DNA from: Catellatospora tritici
GTDB lineage: Bacteria > Actinomycetota > Actinomycetes > Mycobacteriales > Micromonosporaceae
DNA length: 64,000 nt
Assembly: GCF_019083965.1 (NCBI RefSeq)
Contig: NZ_JAHRCY010000015.1
Span: 124,001-188,000, forward strand
Reading direction: 5' to 3'
Shown: one piece after another, positions 34,287 through 43,021 of the stretch
Numbering within the stretch: position 1 is the stretch's first letter
How the letters are laid out: the number at the start of each line of letters is the position of its first letter
The notes under the pieces: generated by a model
Told to the model about the DNA's origin: nothing
The model's input: only the letters and a program-made list of their open reading frames with translations
Databases searched by the model: none
Made by a program: the position numbers and the translations under genes

Positions 34287-35201
34287 GTGACCGACGAACT
34301 GCTGATCCGTGAGACGACCCTGGCGGACGTCCCTGAGCTGGCCCGCATCCGGACCGCCAGCTATGCCTGGTTCACCGCCAGCGTGGCGGCCCAGGAGAAC
34401 TGGTTCCAGACCGTGCCCGAGGCCAGCCGCGCGCTGCGCCTGCTCGCCGAGCACGAGGGCCGCGTCGTCGGCTTCGGCATGGCCAACCTGAACCTGCAGA
34501 CCTCGGTGCCCAACACCGGCGCGCTGACGCTGGTGGTGGACCCGGATTTCCGCCGCCGGGGCACCGGTTCGGCGCTGCACAGCCGTCTGGAGGAGCACCT
34601 GCGCGACATCGGCGCCACCCGGGTGCACGCGTGGGCCAACGACGACGAGGCGACGCTCGCCTTCGCCCGCGACCGGGGCTTCACCCTCGGCGCCAAGGAC
34701 CGCTTCTCCCAGCTCGACACCCGTGCCCTGCCGCCCATGCCGGAGCTGCCGCCGGGCGTGACCCTGATCAGCCTCACCGAGGCCGGTCCGCGCGCGGTGT
34801 ACGACCTCGACCAGGCCGCCTCGATCGACGAACCCGGCGACGTGTCGTACGACGGCACGCCCTATGACCTGTGGCTCAAGCGCTACTGGGGAAGCCCCGA
34901 CCAGCAGCACCACGTCGGCACCGTGGCGGTCGTCGACGGCGTGCCCGCGTGCGCCACGTTCATGGAGGCCGACCAGGCCACCGGTCGCGGCACCTCGACC
35001 GGCACCTGCACCCTGCGCGACTACCGCGGCCGGGGCCTGGCCAAGCTGGTCAAGTCCGCCGCGCTGCGCAAGGCCGCCGAGGTCGGCATCCACACCGCGA
35101 TCACCTGCAACGACTACGAGAACAAGCCGATGCTCGCGGTCAACGACTGGCTCGGCTACCAGGTCTGCGCGGCCGAGTGGTCCGTCCTCAAGGAGCTGTG
35201 A
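34287..35201 (+). CDS. Tandem-GNAT acetyltransferase 1
   Basis: A 304-aa protein with two GNAT folds. The first half has the acetyl-CoA loop DPDFRRRGTGSALHSRL and the second half has LRDYRGRGLAKLVKSAAL. The end, ITCNDYENKPMLAVNDWLGYQV, is typical of two-domain GNATs. Its substrate is unknown. GTG at 34287 is 6 nt after TAGACA, suggesting a leaderless transcript, although GGGGG is also just upstream. Its stop overlaps the ATG of a paralog by 1 nt. Confidence 0.85.
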   Translation: MTDELLIRETTLADVPELARIRTASYAWFTASVAAQENWFQTVPEASRALRLLAEHEGRVVGFGMANLNLQTSVPNTGALTLVVDPDFRRRGTGSALHSRLEEHLRDIGATRVHAWANDDEATLAFARDRGFTLGAKDRFSQLDTRALPPMPELPPGVTLISLTEAGPRAVYDLDQAASIDEPGDVSYDGTPYDLWLKRYWGSPDQQHHVGTVAVVDGVPACATFMEADQATGRGTSTGTCTLRDYRGRGLAKLVKSAALRKAAEVGIHTAITCNDYENKPMLAVNDWLGYQVCAAEWSVLKEL

Positions 35202-36112
35202 TGAGCGACATGGTCATCCGCGAGGCGACCGAGGCCGACGTGCCGCACCTGTCGCGGGTCCGCTACGCCGCCTTTCCCTGGTACGTCGCCAGCCTGTCCA
35301 ACCAGGTCAACCGCTGGCGCACCGTGACGGCCGCCACACGCACGCTGCGGCTGCTCACCGAGGTCGACGGCGTGGTCGTCGCCGTCGGGGTCGCCGGATT
35401 CAACGACCACACCTCGCAGCCCGGCGCGGCCGTGATCCACATCGTCGTCGACCCGGCCCACCGCCGTCGCGGCATCGGCTCGGCCCTGCACGACCGGCTG
35501 GAGGCGCACCTGCGCGACATCGGCGCCCGGCAGGTGCGCGGTATCACCGAGCATGACCCGGGAGACCACGCCTTCGCGCTCGCGCGCGGCTACCGGCCCG
35601 GCGCGCGCAACCGCTTCTCCCGGATCGACACCGGCACACTGCCACCCCGGCCACCCGTCCCGGCCGGGGTCGAGCTGCGCACCGCGGCCGAGGTCGGTCC
35701 GGAGGCGGTGTTCACGCTGGAGCACGCCGCCATGCTCGACCTGCCCGGCGACGTCCCGTACGACGGCCTGGGCTATGCCGACTGGCTCGACCGCAGCTGG
35801 CACAACCCGGACCAGTTGCCGGACGTGGGCGTGGTGGCCGTGGTCGACGGCGTGCCCGCCTCGGTGACCCTGGTCGAGGGCAACCGGGAGCTGGGCCGGG
35901 CGATGACGCAGACCACGTCGACGCTGCGGGCGTACCGGGGGCGCGGGCTGGCCCGGCTGGTCAAGTGGGAGTCGCTGCGCCGGGCCGCGCAGGCGGGCAT
36001 CCACACCGCGTTCACCTGCAACGACTACGAGAACGCGGCCATGCTCGCGGTCAACGACTGGTTCGGCTACGAGATCTTCGCCAGCGAGCAGGCGTATCTC
36101 AAGGAGCTGTGA
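35201..36112 (+). CDS. Tandem-GNAT acetyltransferase 2 (paralog)
   Basis: A 303-aa two-domain GNAT protein, clearly paralogous to its upstream neighbour along the full length. Shared features are DPAHRRRGIGSALHDRLEAH, LRAYRGRGLARLVKWESL and the C-terminal TCNDYEN...MLAVNDWFGYE, ending YLKEL against VLKEL. The two genes arose by tandem duplication and are translationally coupled (TGATG). Conservation of both acetyl-CoA loops suggests both remain active. Confidence 0.85.
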   Translation: MSDMVIREATEADVPHLSRVRYAAFPWYVASLSNQVNRWRTVTAATRTLRLLTEVDGVVVAVGVAGFNDHTSQPGAAVIHIVVDPAHRRRGIGSALHDRLEAHLRDIGARQVRGITEHDPGDHAFALARGYRPGARNRFSRIDTGTLPPRPPVPAGVELRTAAEVGPEAVFTLEHAAMLDLPGDVPYDGLGYADWLDRSWHNPDQLPDVGVVAVVDGVPASVTLVEGNRELGRAMTQTTSTLRAYRGRGLARLVKWESLRRAAQAGIHTAFTCNDYENAAMLAVNDWFGYEIFASEQAYLKEL

Positions 36113-36164
36113 AACGTGGCGGTGGGCGGCGCGCCAGTGCCGCCCACCGCCGTGTGCCGCCGGA

Positions 36165-36974
36165 TCAGCGGACCTTCTTCTGCAGCTTGTCCACCAGCGC
36201 GAGCATGGTGTACAGGTTCGGCACCGTGGCGACCTCGATGTTCCAGCCGACGGACTTGCCGTCGGTACGCAGGACGGAGACCCGGCCCTGCGCCACGGTG
36301 ATCCCGGCCAGCTCGGACCAGGCGACCAGCTTCTTGCCGGAGGACACGCCCTCCTCGCTGACGGTGAACCGGCCGAACGTCACCGGGTTGCCCTGGTCGA
36401 AGTAGGCCAGCGCCTTGGGCAGCTGAGCCTGCGCGACCTGGGCCGCCAGCACCGGACCGAACTTGGCCATGTCCGCGGCGTACGTGCCGAGCTGCAGCTT
36501 GCGGCCGTCGCTGAGCACCAGGTTGTAGTCGTAGATCATGTTGACGGCGCCGTAGGTGTTGTTGCGGACGATCCGCATGTGCACCGTCTGCACCGCCTCG
36601 TAGCGGTACGCCTGCACGCCCTTGGCCCGCAGGTGCACGAAGCCGTGCTCGTACTCGTAGACGCCGTACCGGCGGGCCTTGGCCGACACCGCCGGGCTGC
36701 GCACGATCAGCCAGATGAGCGGCACCAGGAACACCAGCCCGGGGATCGCCACGTACGGGGCGCCCGCGGCGTGCTGGTCGTACATGGGACTGTCCGTGTC
36801 GACCACCAGCAGGGCTCCGGCGCAGCCGAGCGACATCAGCGCGAACATGCCGCAGACCACCATGAGGGTGACCGCGTTGCGGGCACGGTGGAAGGCGCGG
36901 AATTCCCCCAGGCCGGCCGTCGCCGCCGCCTGTGTGACGGTGACGGGCTCCGTCACCACATCCGTAGCCGACAT
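36165..36974 (-). CDS. DUF6585-type membrane protein
   Basis: A 269-aa protein with two membrane helices (about 35-57 and 73-92). A cytoplasmic beta-rich domain follows (YEYEHGFVHLRAKGVQAYRYEAV, RIVRNNTYGAVNMIYDYNLVLSDGRKLQLG), the pattern of the actinobacterial DUF6585 family. Its function is not known. It starts 2 nt after the stop of the small membrane protein gene, forming a two-gene unit. Confidence 0.7.
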   Translation of the reverse strand: MSATDVVTEPVTVTQAAATAGLGEFRAFHRARNAVTLMVVCGMFALMSLGCAGALLVVDTDSPMYDQHAAGAPYVAIPGLVFLVPLIWLIVRSPAVSAKARRYGVYEYEHGFVHLRAKGVQAYRYEAVQTVHMRIVRNNTYGAVNMIYDYNLVLSDGRKLQLGTYAADMAKFGPVLAAQVAQAQLPKALAYFDQGNPVTFGRFTVSEEGVSSGKKLVAWSELAGITVAQGRVSVLRTDGKSVGWNIEVATVPNLYTMLALVDKLQKKVR

Positions 36975-36976
36975 GC

Positions 36977-37297
36977 TCAGGACCCCTGCTGCCAGGCGGC
37001 CGCGGCCTCGGCCTGGGTGTGCTGGGTCCGGCCCGCGCGCCAGGCGCCGAAGGCACTGCCGGCGGCGATCACCAGGCCGCCGATCATGATGACCAGGGAC
37101 TGACGGCGGCCCTTGTCGGCGTACTCGTCGAAGGTGTAGGCCTTACGGCTGGTGTCGCTGTACTCGATGCACTGGTCGCCGGGCCTCATCTCCTCGCCGT
37201 CGCAGGTCACCTTGGTGTCCAGCAACAGGAACCCACCGACCGCCATCGCCAGCCCGATCAGGAGGAGCAGGAGGTACGGCACCGCTTTTCTACTCAT
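36977..37297 (-). CDS. Small two-helix membrane protein
   Basis: A 106-aa protein with helices at about 6-26 and 68-88. Between them an outside loop contains VTCDGEEMRPGDQCIEY with two cysteines that could form a disulfide. It resembles short actinobacterial proteins found next to DUF6585-like genes. It is first in the two-gene unit and divergent from the Nudix gene. No function is assigned. Confidence 0.7.
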   Translation of the reverse strand: MSRKAVPYLLLLLIGLAMAVGGFLLLDTKVTCDGEEMRPGDQCIEYSDTSRKAYTFDEYADKGRRQSLVIMIGGLVIAAGSAFGAWRAGRTQHTQAEAAAAWQQGS

Positions 37298-37508
37298 GGA
37301 AATTCCCCTGTGTAAAAGCTGTCAAGATTGCGACACCCTACGACCGGGGAGATCCATACCGGATCGGCCGATCGGCTCTCGGATGGCTCGACACGGCTCA
37401 GTGCGGCGGTTGCCATCCGTGCGAACAGGACCATCGGCGTGACCTGCGGTGACTCACCAGGCCCGATAACGGGCTGCGACCTGATCACCCGGGTCGTAGG
37501 CTGCGGCA

Positions 37509-38006
37509 ATGCTGACGCCGAACCTGCGACCAGCGGCCCGTGCGATCGTGCTCGACCCCGCCGACCGCATCCTGCTGTGCCGACACGACCTCGACAAACC
37601 GACCGGACGGATCAGCGTCTGGGCCGCGCCGGGCGGCGGCGTCGAACCCGGCGAGTCGACGCTCGACGCACTGCACCGCGAACTGCGGGAGGAGACCGGG
37701 CTCACCATCAGCGCCGAGCCGCCGCACGTGTGGCACCAGCGGGTCGTCGCGGCCGGGCACGCCAAGGGCTACGACGGCGTCGTCAACGACTACTTCCTGG
37801 TCCGCGCCGCGGCGTTCACGCCGCGCGGTGCGATGACCGACGAGGAACTGGCCGCGGAGAGCCTCTTCGCCTGGCGCTGGTGGTCACTGCCGGAGATCAC
37901 CGCGTACGCGGGTCCGGACCTGTTCTCGCCCCGCGCCCTGGCCACCCTGCTGCCCGTCCTGCTCACCGGCGGCATTCCGGCCGAACCGGTGCAGCTGGGC
38001 CTGTGA
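37509..38006 (+). CDS. Nudix hydrolase
   Basis: A 165-aa pyrophosphohydrolase. The Nudix box is complete at residues 43-65 (GGGVEPGE...RELREETGL), matching GX5EX7REUXEEXGU. The substrate (a nucleoside diphosphate linked to another group) is not predictable. The gene appears leaderless: TAGGCT (37497-37502) ends exactly 6 nt before the ATG and there is no ribosome site. Confidence 0.88.
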   Translation: MLTPNLRPAARAIVLDPADRILLCRHDLDKPTGRISVWAAPGGGVEPGESTLDALHRELREETGLTISAEPPHVWHQRVVAAGHAKGYDGVVNDYFLVRAAAFTPRGAMTDEELAAESLFAWRWWSLPEITAYAGPDLFSPRALATLLPVLLTGGIPAEPVQLGL

Positions 38007-38037
38007 CCCCGGCCGGAGTCCGCCGGGCGTATTGAGG

Positions 38038-38067
38038 CCGCGGCCCGGTGGGGCTACCGGGCCGCGG
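38038..38067. terminator. 12-bp hairpin between convergent genes
   Basis: CCGCGGCCCGGT and ACCGGGCCGCGG pair perfectly around GGGGCT. It lies in the short gap between the Nudix and NicO genes and can terminate both. Confidence 0.7.
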
Positions 38068-38085
38068 GGCATCCGGGCCCGGGGC

Positions 38086-39735
38086 TCAGGCGGGGATCAG
38101 CGCGGCCGAGCGCGCCGCGAGCCCCAGGCCGACCACGAGCACCAGCAGACCTGCCACCGCCGGACCGGCGGTGACCAGCGGGCGGAACCGGCTCAGGCGG
38201 GCTGACCAGCGATCACGCAGCCGCAGCAGGAGCAGGCCCGCGGCGGTCAACGTCGCGGCCATACCCACGCCGTACGCGAGCACGAGCAGGATCCCGAACC
38301 CGGTGCGCCCCAGCGCGATCGCGCCCAGCAGCACCACCAGCGCCGACGGGCTGGGCACCAGCCCCGCCGCCACCCCCAGCGCCCCGATCCCCACCCGCCC
38401 GCCCCCGCCCCCACCGTGCCGATGCCGGTGTCCCCCATGCCCATGCCCATGCGCATGCCCGTGCCCATGCACATGCCCGTGCGCGTGCGCGTGCGCGTGC
38501 GCGTGCGCGTCGTGCGCGTGTCCGTGGGTTGGCTGCAGTTTCGGGGAAACTGCTGGAATCGAGGGCTCTTTTCCTGCAGTTTCCCCGAAACTGTCGCCTG
38601 AGTGCGGGCGCGGATGCGGGTGCGGGTGCGGGTGCGGGTGGGAGTGGCGGAGGGTGGGGAGGAGCATGCCCAGGCCGACGGCGGTGACGATGGCGCCGCT
38701 GGCCACGCCGAGCCAGCCCAGGATGGTCTGTCCGGTCAGGCCGGAGACCACGGTCAGCACCAGGCCCAGCACGATCACCCCGCCCGTGTGGGTCGCGGTC
38801 ACGGTGATGCCGACGGTCAACGCGTCGCGCGGGCGACCGGCCCGACCCGCCAGGTATACGGCCATCACGGTCTTGCCGTGGCCGGGCAGTAGTGCGTGAG
38901 CGGCCCCGAGCAGCAGCGCCAGCAGCACCGCGAGCACGCCGACCAGCGGCGTCAGCTCGGATCCACCGACGGCGGCGAGCATGCGCTCCTGCGCCCAGCC
39001 GAGCAGCCGCAGCGGCGTGGCCGTGCTGCCGGTACTCGTGTCGGCACCGGTGGCGGTGCTGGTCGCGGCGGCGGTGTCGGTGTCGGTGTCGGTCGCGGTG
39101 GCGGCGCCGGGCCGGATGTCGAGGCGGGCGTCTCGGACGTCCAGCGGCGAGGCGAGCGGATCGGTCGGGTACACGCGCAGCTCGTCGGTGCCGCTGTGGG
39201 CGGGCAGGATGGCGCCGGACGGGGTCGTGCCGGTCGCGGTGACACCCGCCCCGGCCACGGTGATCTCACGCCAGCCGACCCGGTCGGCCCGGAATCCGTT
39301 GTGCACGGACAGCTCGACCCGCGCCCCGGGCAGCCCCGTACGCAGGGTGCAGGTGACACGGCTGGTGGACAGGCCCGCCGCGCCCGGGGCGTACCCGGCG
39401 ACGGCGGAGTCGAGGGTCCAGCCCAGGCGGGCGGATCCGCTGGTGACGGTGACGTCGCGGGCGACGTCGGCGCAGCTGCGCCGGGCGTACGCGGACAGTT
39501 CGGCGGGCTCGGCCAGCCCGTCCCCGGACGCGTCCACCGCCGTCCGGTCCTGCAGGGTCGGCAGCTCGGCGAGGTCGACGACGACGGTGGCGTGCAGCGT
39601 CGCGGGGCGTACGGTCAGCGCCACGAGCTGGTTGACCGAGAAGTTGCCGAGCGGGTGTGCCGAGGCGGGCGCTGGCAGCAGCAGTCCCCCGGCCAGCGCG
39701 GCGACGAACACGGTCAGGAGGCGGACGGGTCTCAT
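38086..39735 (-). CDS. NicO/RcnA-family nickel-cobalt transporter with His-rich linker
   Basis: A 549-aa membrane protein. It has a signal peptide (about 1-27) and an extracytoplasmic beta domain (about 28-240; SAHPLGNFSVNQLVALTV opening). The NicO transport core follows, with LLGAAHALLPGHGKTVMAVYLAG and TVTATHTGGVIVLGL. A cytoplasmic His-rich loop and the last helices end the protein. The loop has two His tracts, HSHPHPHPHPHPRPH and HAHAHAHAHGHVHGHGHAHG, fit to bind Ni/Co/Zn. Between them (about 381-401) is a non-His stretch encoded exactly by repeat element B2. The ATG overlaps the TPR gene stop (ATGA). It is last of a three-gene operon. Confidence 0.85.
   Translation of the reverse strand: MRPVRLLTVFVAALAGGLLLPAPASAHPLGNFSVNQLVALTVRPATLHATVVVDLAELPTLQDRTAVDASGDGLAEPAELSAYARRSCADVARDVTVTSGSARLGWTLDSAVAGYAPGAAGLSTSRVTCTLRTGLPGARVELSVHNGFRADRVGWREITVAGAGVTATGTTPSGAILPAHSGTDELRVYPTDPLASPLDVRDARLDIRPGAATATDTDTDTAAATSTATGADTSTGSTATPLRLLGWAQERMLAAVGGSELTPLVGVLAVLLALLLGAAHALLPGHGKTVMAVYLAGRAGRPRDALTVGITVTATHTGGVIVLGLVLTVVSGLTGQTILGWLGVASGAIVTAVGLGMLLPTLRHSHPHPHPHPHPRPHSGDSFGETAGKEPSIPAVSPKLQPTHGHAHDAHAHAHAHAHGHVHGHGHAHGHGHGGHRHRHGGGGGGRVGIGALGVAAGLVPSPSALVVLLGAIALGRTGFGILLVLAYGVGMAATLTAAGLLLLRLRDRWSARLSRFRPLVTAGPAVAGLLVLVVGLGLAARSAALIPA
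38535..38594. repeat. Family B element inside a coding sequence (copy B2)
   Basis: The left arm GCAGTTTCGGGGAAACTGC (38535-38553), a 22-nt spacer, and the right arm (38576-38594, one mismatch) total 60 nt. On the minus strand it is read in frame with no stop, giving DSFGETAGKEPS... then AVSPKL within the NicO protein. The first 30 nt match copy B1 exactly, including the four bases before the arm. Confidence 0.88.
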
Positions 39736-41027
39736 CGGGCACCTGCCAGGGTGAGGGCGCGCGCCGCCGCGGGCGCGTCGACGGGCGAGAAGTGGGGATT
39801 GAGCGCCAGCGCACGGGCCAGGTCCCGGCGCGCGGCCGCGCGGTCACCGAGAGCAAGTTCGATCATGCCGAGGTGGTACGCGTACCCGGCGCTGCGCGTC
39901 CCGAGCGCGTTGGCGGCCCGCGCGTACGTCAGCGCCTCGCGCGACCGTCCCGCCCGGTGCAGCGCCCAGCCGAGCAGATCGGCGACGTCGGTGTGCTGGC
40001 GGCGACGCCACTCGGCCCGCGCGTGCGCGACGGCTGCCTCGGTGTCGCCGATGGCCAGCGCGACCTCGGCCGCGGCGAGTTCGTCGCCGCCACCGTTGGC
40101 GGCCAGCAGCGCCAGTGCCGCCCCGGCCAGCCGCAGCTGCTCCCGCGCGGCGTCGGGGTGCCCGGCGGCGGTCAGCAGTTGGGCGTACTCGACCAGCAGG
40201 GAGGGGGCGGGCTGGGCGGCGGCGAGGTCGGCGTACGCGGACAGGGCCGCGTCGGTGTGGCCGGTGCCGGCGTCGACCCGGGCCAGCCCCAGCCGCAGCG
40301 CCGGGAGGTGCGGGTCGGCGGCGAGTCCGGCGCGGTACTGCTCGGCGGCGGCGGTGCGGTCACCGGCGTGCCAGGCCAGGTCGCCAAGCTGCTGGCGGAC
40401 GAACGCGACGTCGGCCGGGGCCACCGCGGCCGCCAGCGCCCGGGTCCACAGCTCGCGGGCCGTCTCGACCTGGCCGTGCTGCTCCAGGTCGTACGCGGCG
40501 CGGGCCAGCGCGGGCAGCCCCGGCCGCAGGTCGAGCATGCGCTGCACCGCCGTGGTGGCCTCGGCGGGGCGGCCGAGCTGGGTCAGCGCGTCGGCCAGCA
40601 CGCCGTACGCGTCGGCGCTCCACGGGTTGGCGGACAGGGCCTGCCGGGCCAGCCGCTCGGCCTGCCCGAAGTCGTGTCGCGCGTTGGCCAGCGCACCGAG
40701 GCCGACCAGGGCCGCGTCGTTGTCCGCGCGCACCTGCCGGGACCGGTCGAGCGCGCCCTGCGCCCGCGGGTAGTAGCCGGGATCGCCGGTGCGGCGCGCC
40801 TGCTCGACGTACGCGGTGCCCAGCGCCGCCCAGGCCGCCCAGTCACCGGGCACGTCGGCCAGCCGCCGCTGCAACTGCGCCACGCCGCGGGCGACAGGGT
40901 CGGGTCGGTCGTACGCGAGCTCGCCCGGCGCCCCGTCGACCGGCGCCGCCGGTGCCGCGCCGAGCGCGCCACCCAGCCCCGTCAGCAGAAACCCCGTGAT
41001 CACCACGGCGGCAATCCTGCGCCACAT
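39732..41027 (-). CDS. Secreted or anchored TPR-repeat protein
   Basis: A 431-aa protein with an N-terminal signal peptide (about 1-25, ITGFLLTGLGGALGAAP). About ten tetratricopeptide-like helical repeats follow across the rest (AWAALGTAYVEQARRTGDPGYY, AALVGLGALANARHDFGQAERLARQALSANPW, and so on). It is probably a protein-interaction scaffold outside the membrane. The ATG at 41027 has GGGGAGAA upstream. It sits between DUF4331 and NicO genes, all on one strand. Confidence 0.82.
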   Translation of the reverse strand: MWRRIAAVVITGFLLTGLGGALGAAPAAPVDGAPGELAYDRPDPVARGVAQLQRRLADVPGDWAAWAALGTAYVEQARRTGDPGYYPRAQGALDRSRQVRADNDAALVGLGALANARHDFGQAERLARQALSANPWSADAYGVLADALTQLGRPAEATTAVQRMLDLRPGLPALARAAYDLEQHGQVETARELWTRALAAAVAPADVAFVRQQLGDLAWHAGDRTAAAEQYRAGLAADPHLPALRLGLARVDAGTGHTDAALSAYADLAAAQPAPSLLVEYAQLLTAAGHPDAAREQLRLAGAALALLAANGGGDELAAAEVALAIGDTEAAVAHARAEWRRRQHTDVADLLGWALHRAGRSREALTYARAANALGTRSAGYAYHLGMIELALGDRAAARRDLARALALNPHFSPVDAPAAARALTLAGAR

Positions 41028-41100
41028 CTGTTTCTCCCCTGCTCGCTCGCTGCCTCCGGCTCCGCACCGGAGAAGGTCGTCCGGCCTGTGCCGGAAGCGG

Positions 41101-41154
41101 GTCAAGAAGGGCACCTTCTGCAACGGATTCCGATAAGAAGGTGCCCTTGCTTAC
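41101..41154. repeat. Family A palindromic element (copy A3, covarying)
   Basis: CAAGAAGGGCACCTTCT, spacer GCAACGGATTCCGAT, then AAGAAGGTGCCCTTGCTTA. Relative to copies A1/A2, the first arm has C-to-A and the second arm the matching G-to-T, so the long-range stem AAGGGCACCTTCT/AGAAGGTGCCCTT stays perfect. It abuts the DUF4331 stop codon (TGA at 41156-41158). Confidence 0.78.
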
Positions 41155-41155
41155 T

Positions 41156-42787
41156 TCAGTGGGGCTGGGTGCGGCGGCGGCGCATCCACCAGCCGACGAA
41201 GAACGCCAACCCCAGCGCACCCGCCGAGGCGGTGCCGACCGTGGCCCACATCTGTCCGCTGGTCATCGGGGTGTCGGTCGCGGACGAGGCCGCCGGGGCC
41301 AGGGAGGCGTCCGGGTCCGGGGTGGCGGGCGGGGCGCCCCGGGCGACGGTGCCGCCGTTGACGGCGGTGGCGTTGGGCAGGGCCACGTACGGGAAGGTGT
41401 CGCCGAAGGCGTTGTCGTTGGCGTCCACCCCGTCGCCGGTCGCGAGCGCGTCGACCAGCTTGCCGGTCTGCGCGGCGCCGACCAGCGCCTGCAGCTCGAT
41501 GTCGACCACGTCGTCGGTCAGCCGCCGCCCGTTCGGGAAGCCCTGCAGGTCGCCGCCGAGCACGCCCAGCCGGTTCGGGCCGGTCGTCTGCGGCACGGAC
41601 AGGTTCAGCCGCAGCATCTCCGCCGGGCGGAACCGCTTCGGGTCCACGTCGGCGTTGTTCAGCTGCGAGTTGAGGTCGGCCTTGATCGGGCCGCCCGCCT
41701 TGGTGGTGATGCCGGTCAGGAAGATCTCCACCAGGTCGTTCCGTGGCGTCGCCGGGGCCGGGATCTGGTAGATCGCCTCGATCAGCTTCGGCACCTCGGG
41801 CTCGGTGACCCGCTGGACCAGCTGCGGGATCTTCGCGTCCCCGTCCGGAGTGGAGGCGTTGAACGCGTCCTTGAGCCCGGCGGGCACCACCACCTCGTTG
41901 ACCAGCGGGTTGCCCAGGCGCGAGACCTGCACCCGCTCGCCGGAGCGGATGTCGCCGGTCTTGCCGGTGATGCGGACCCGGGGCCGCTCGGTGCTGGTCC
42001 AGATGCCGATCACCGGGTTGCGGGTGCCGTCGCCGCCGAGGGCGACGTCCTTGAACGGCACCTCCAGCGCGATCGTGTTGACGTTGTATCCGGCCAGCGT
42101 GTCCTGCCCGGTCTCGCTGAGGTCGCCGCCGTAGAGCAGGTCGAAGACGCGCAGGTCGAGGAAGAACGGGTCGTCGGCCTGCCCGGCGAAGATGCGCCAG
42201 CCGCCGGACAGCTTGATCGTCGCCTGCTCGCGCAGCGCGCCGTAGTCGGGCATCGACGCCGGGCCGACCCGGGACGGGGCCACCGGCACGCTGCTCGCGC
42301 GGGTCCGGAACGCCTCCCCGTGGAACGACGACTCCAGCGTGTAGGTCTGCCGGAACAGCAGGTTCTCGTCGTCGAGCGAGGTCACCGGCCCGTTGTTGAG
42401 CAGGAACGTCGAGTTGCCGCGCTTGTCGACGTTCTGGAACGTCCACCGGAACCGCGCGTCCGGCCGGGCGTCCCCGTCGCTGTCCACATTGATCGCGTAC
42501 GCCGCGTCGGTGGCGAACGGGTAGAAGTTCGGTCCGCCGTTGGGCTCCTGGAACGGCACCCAGTTGGCGACGAAGGTGACGTAGCCGGGGCGGTCCGGGC
42601 TGACGAAGGCGTACAGGTCGGTCGCGTCGACGGCCGGGTCGAGCGCGATGAGCGGCGCCTCGCGGTGGCTGGACGCCCCGGCCGAGCCGGGGCCGAGCGC
42701 GTACCCGGCGGCGGCCAGGGCGAGGCAGGTGACTGCCGCGAGCGCGACGCCGAGGCGACGTGCCCTGCGGCGCGGGATGTCTGACAT
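41156..42787 (-). CDS. DUF4331 domain secreted protein with C-terminal anchor
   Basis: A 543-aa exported protein. A signal peptide (about 10-40) is followed by ASSHREAPLIALDPAVDATDLYAFVSPD, the DUF4331 signature. The domain spans about 40-480. The C terminus has a low-complexity linker and a membrane helix followed by RRRR (about 510-535), a cell-surface anchor. Its function is unknown. The constant company of TPR and NicO genes suggests a role at the cell surface in metal handling, which is inference. GGGAGGA lies upstream of ATG 42787. It is first gene of the operon. Confidence 0.88.
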   Translation of the reverse strand: MSDIPRRRARRLGVALAAVTCLALAAAGYALGPGSAGASSHREAPLIALDPAVDATDLYAFVSPDRPGYVTFVANWVPFQEPNGGPNFYPFATDAAYAINVDSDGDARPDARFRWTFQNVDKRGNSTFLLNNGPVTSLDDENLLFRQTYTLESSFHGEAFRTRASSVPVAPSRVGPASMPDYGALREQATIKLSGGWRIFAGQADDPFFLDLRVFDLLYGGDLSETGQDTLAGYNVNTIALEVPFKDVALGGDGTRNPVIGIWTSTERPRVRITGKTGDIRSGERVQVSRLGNPLVNEVVVPAGLKDAFNASTPDGDAKIPQLVQRVTEPEVPKLIEAIYQIPAPATPRNDLVEIFLTGITTKAGGPIKADLNSQLNNADVDPKRFRPAEMLRLNLSVPQTTGPNRLGVLGGDLQGFPNGRRLTDDVVDIELQALVGAAQTGKLVDALATGDGVDANDNAFGDTFPYVALPNATAVNGGTVARGAPPATPDPDASLAPAASSATDTPMTSGQMWATVGTASAGALGLAFFVGWWMRRRRTQPH

Positions 42788-43021
42788 CGGATGGTCCTCC
42801 CCTTCGGACAGTCGAGAGCTGACTGCGCGAGGACTTCGGGCCCACCGACCGGCATGGATTGGCCGTTGTCGACATGGCGTCACCGGGCCATCCGCGCGGC
42901 CCTCGGCACCGAATCACCCCCCACGTCGCGGCTCGGCGGGCACTTTCGACCGGATACACAATTCCGGCGGACACAGTGGTGATAAGTCCGTAATGTGACA
43001 CAATGTCGCTAGGCTGGTGCG

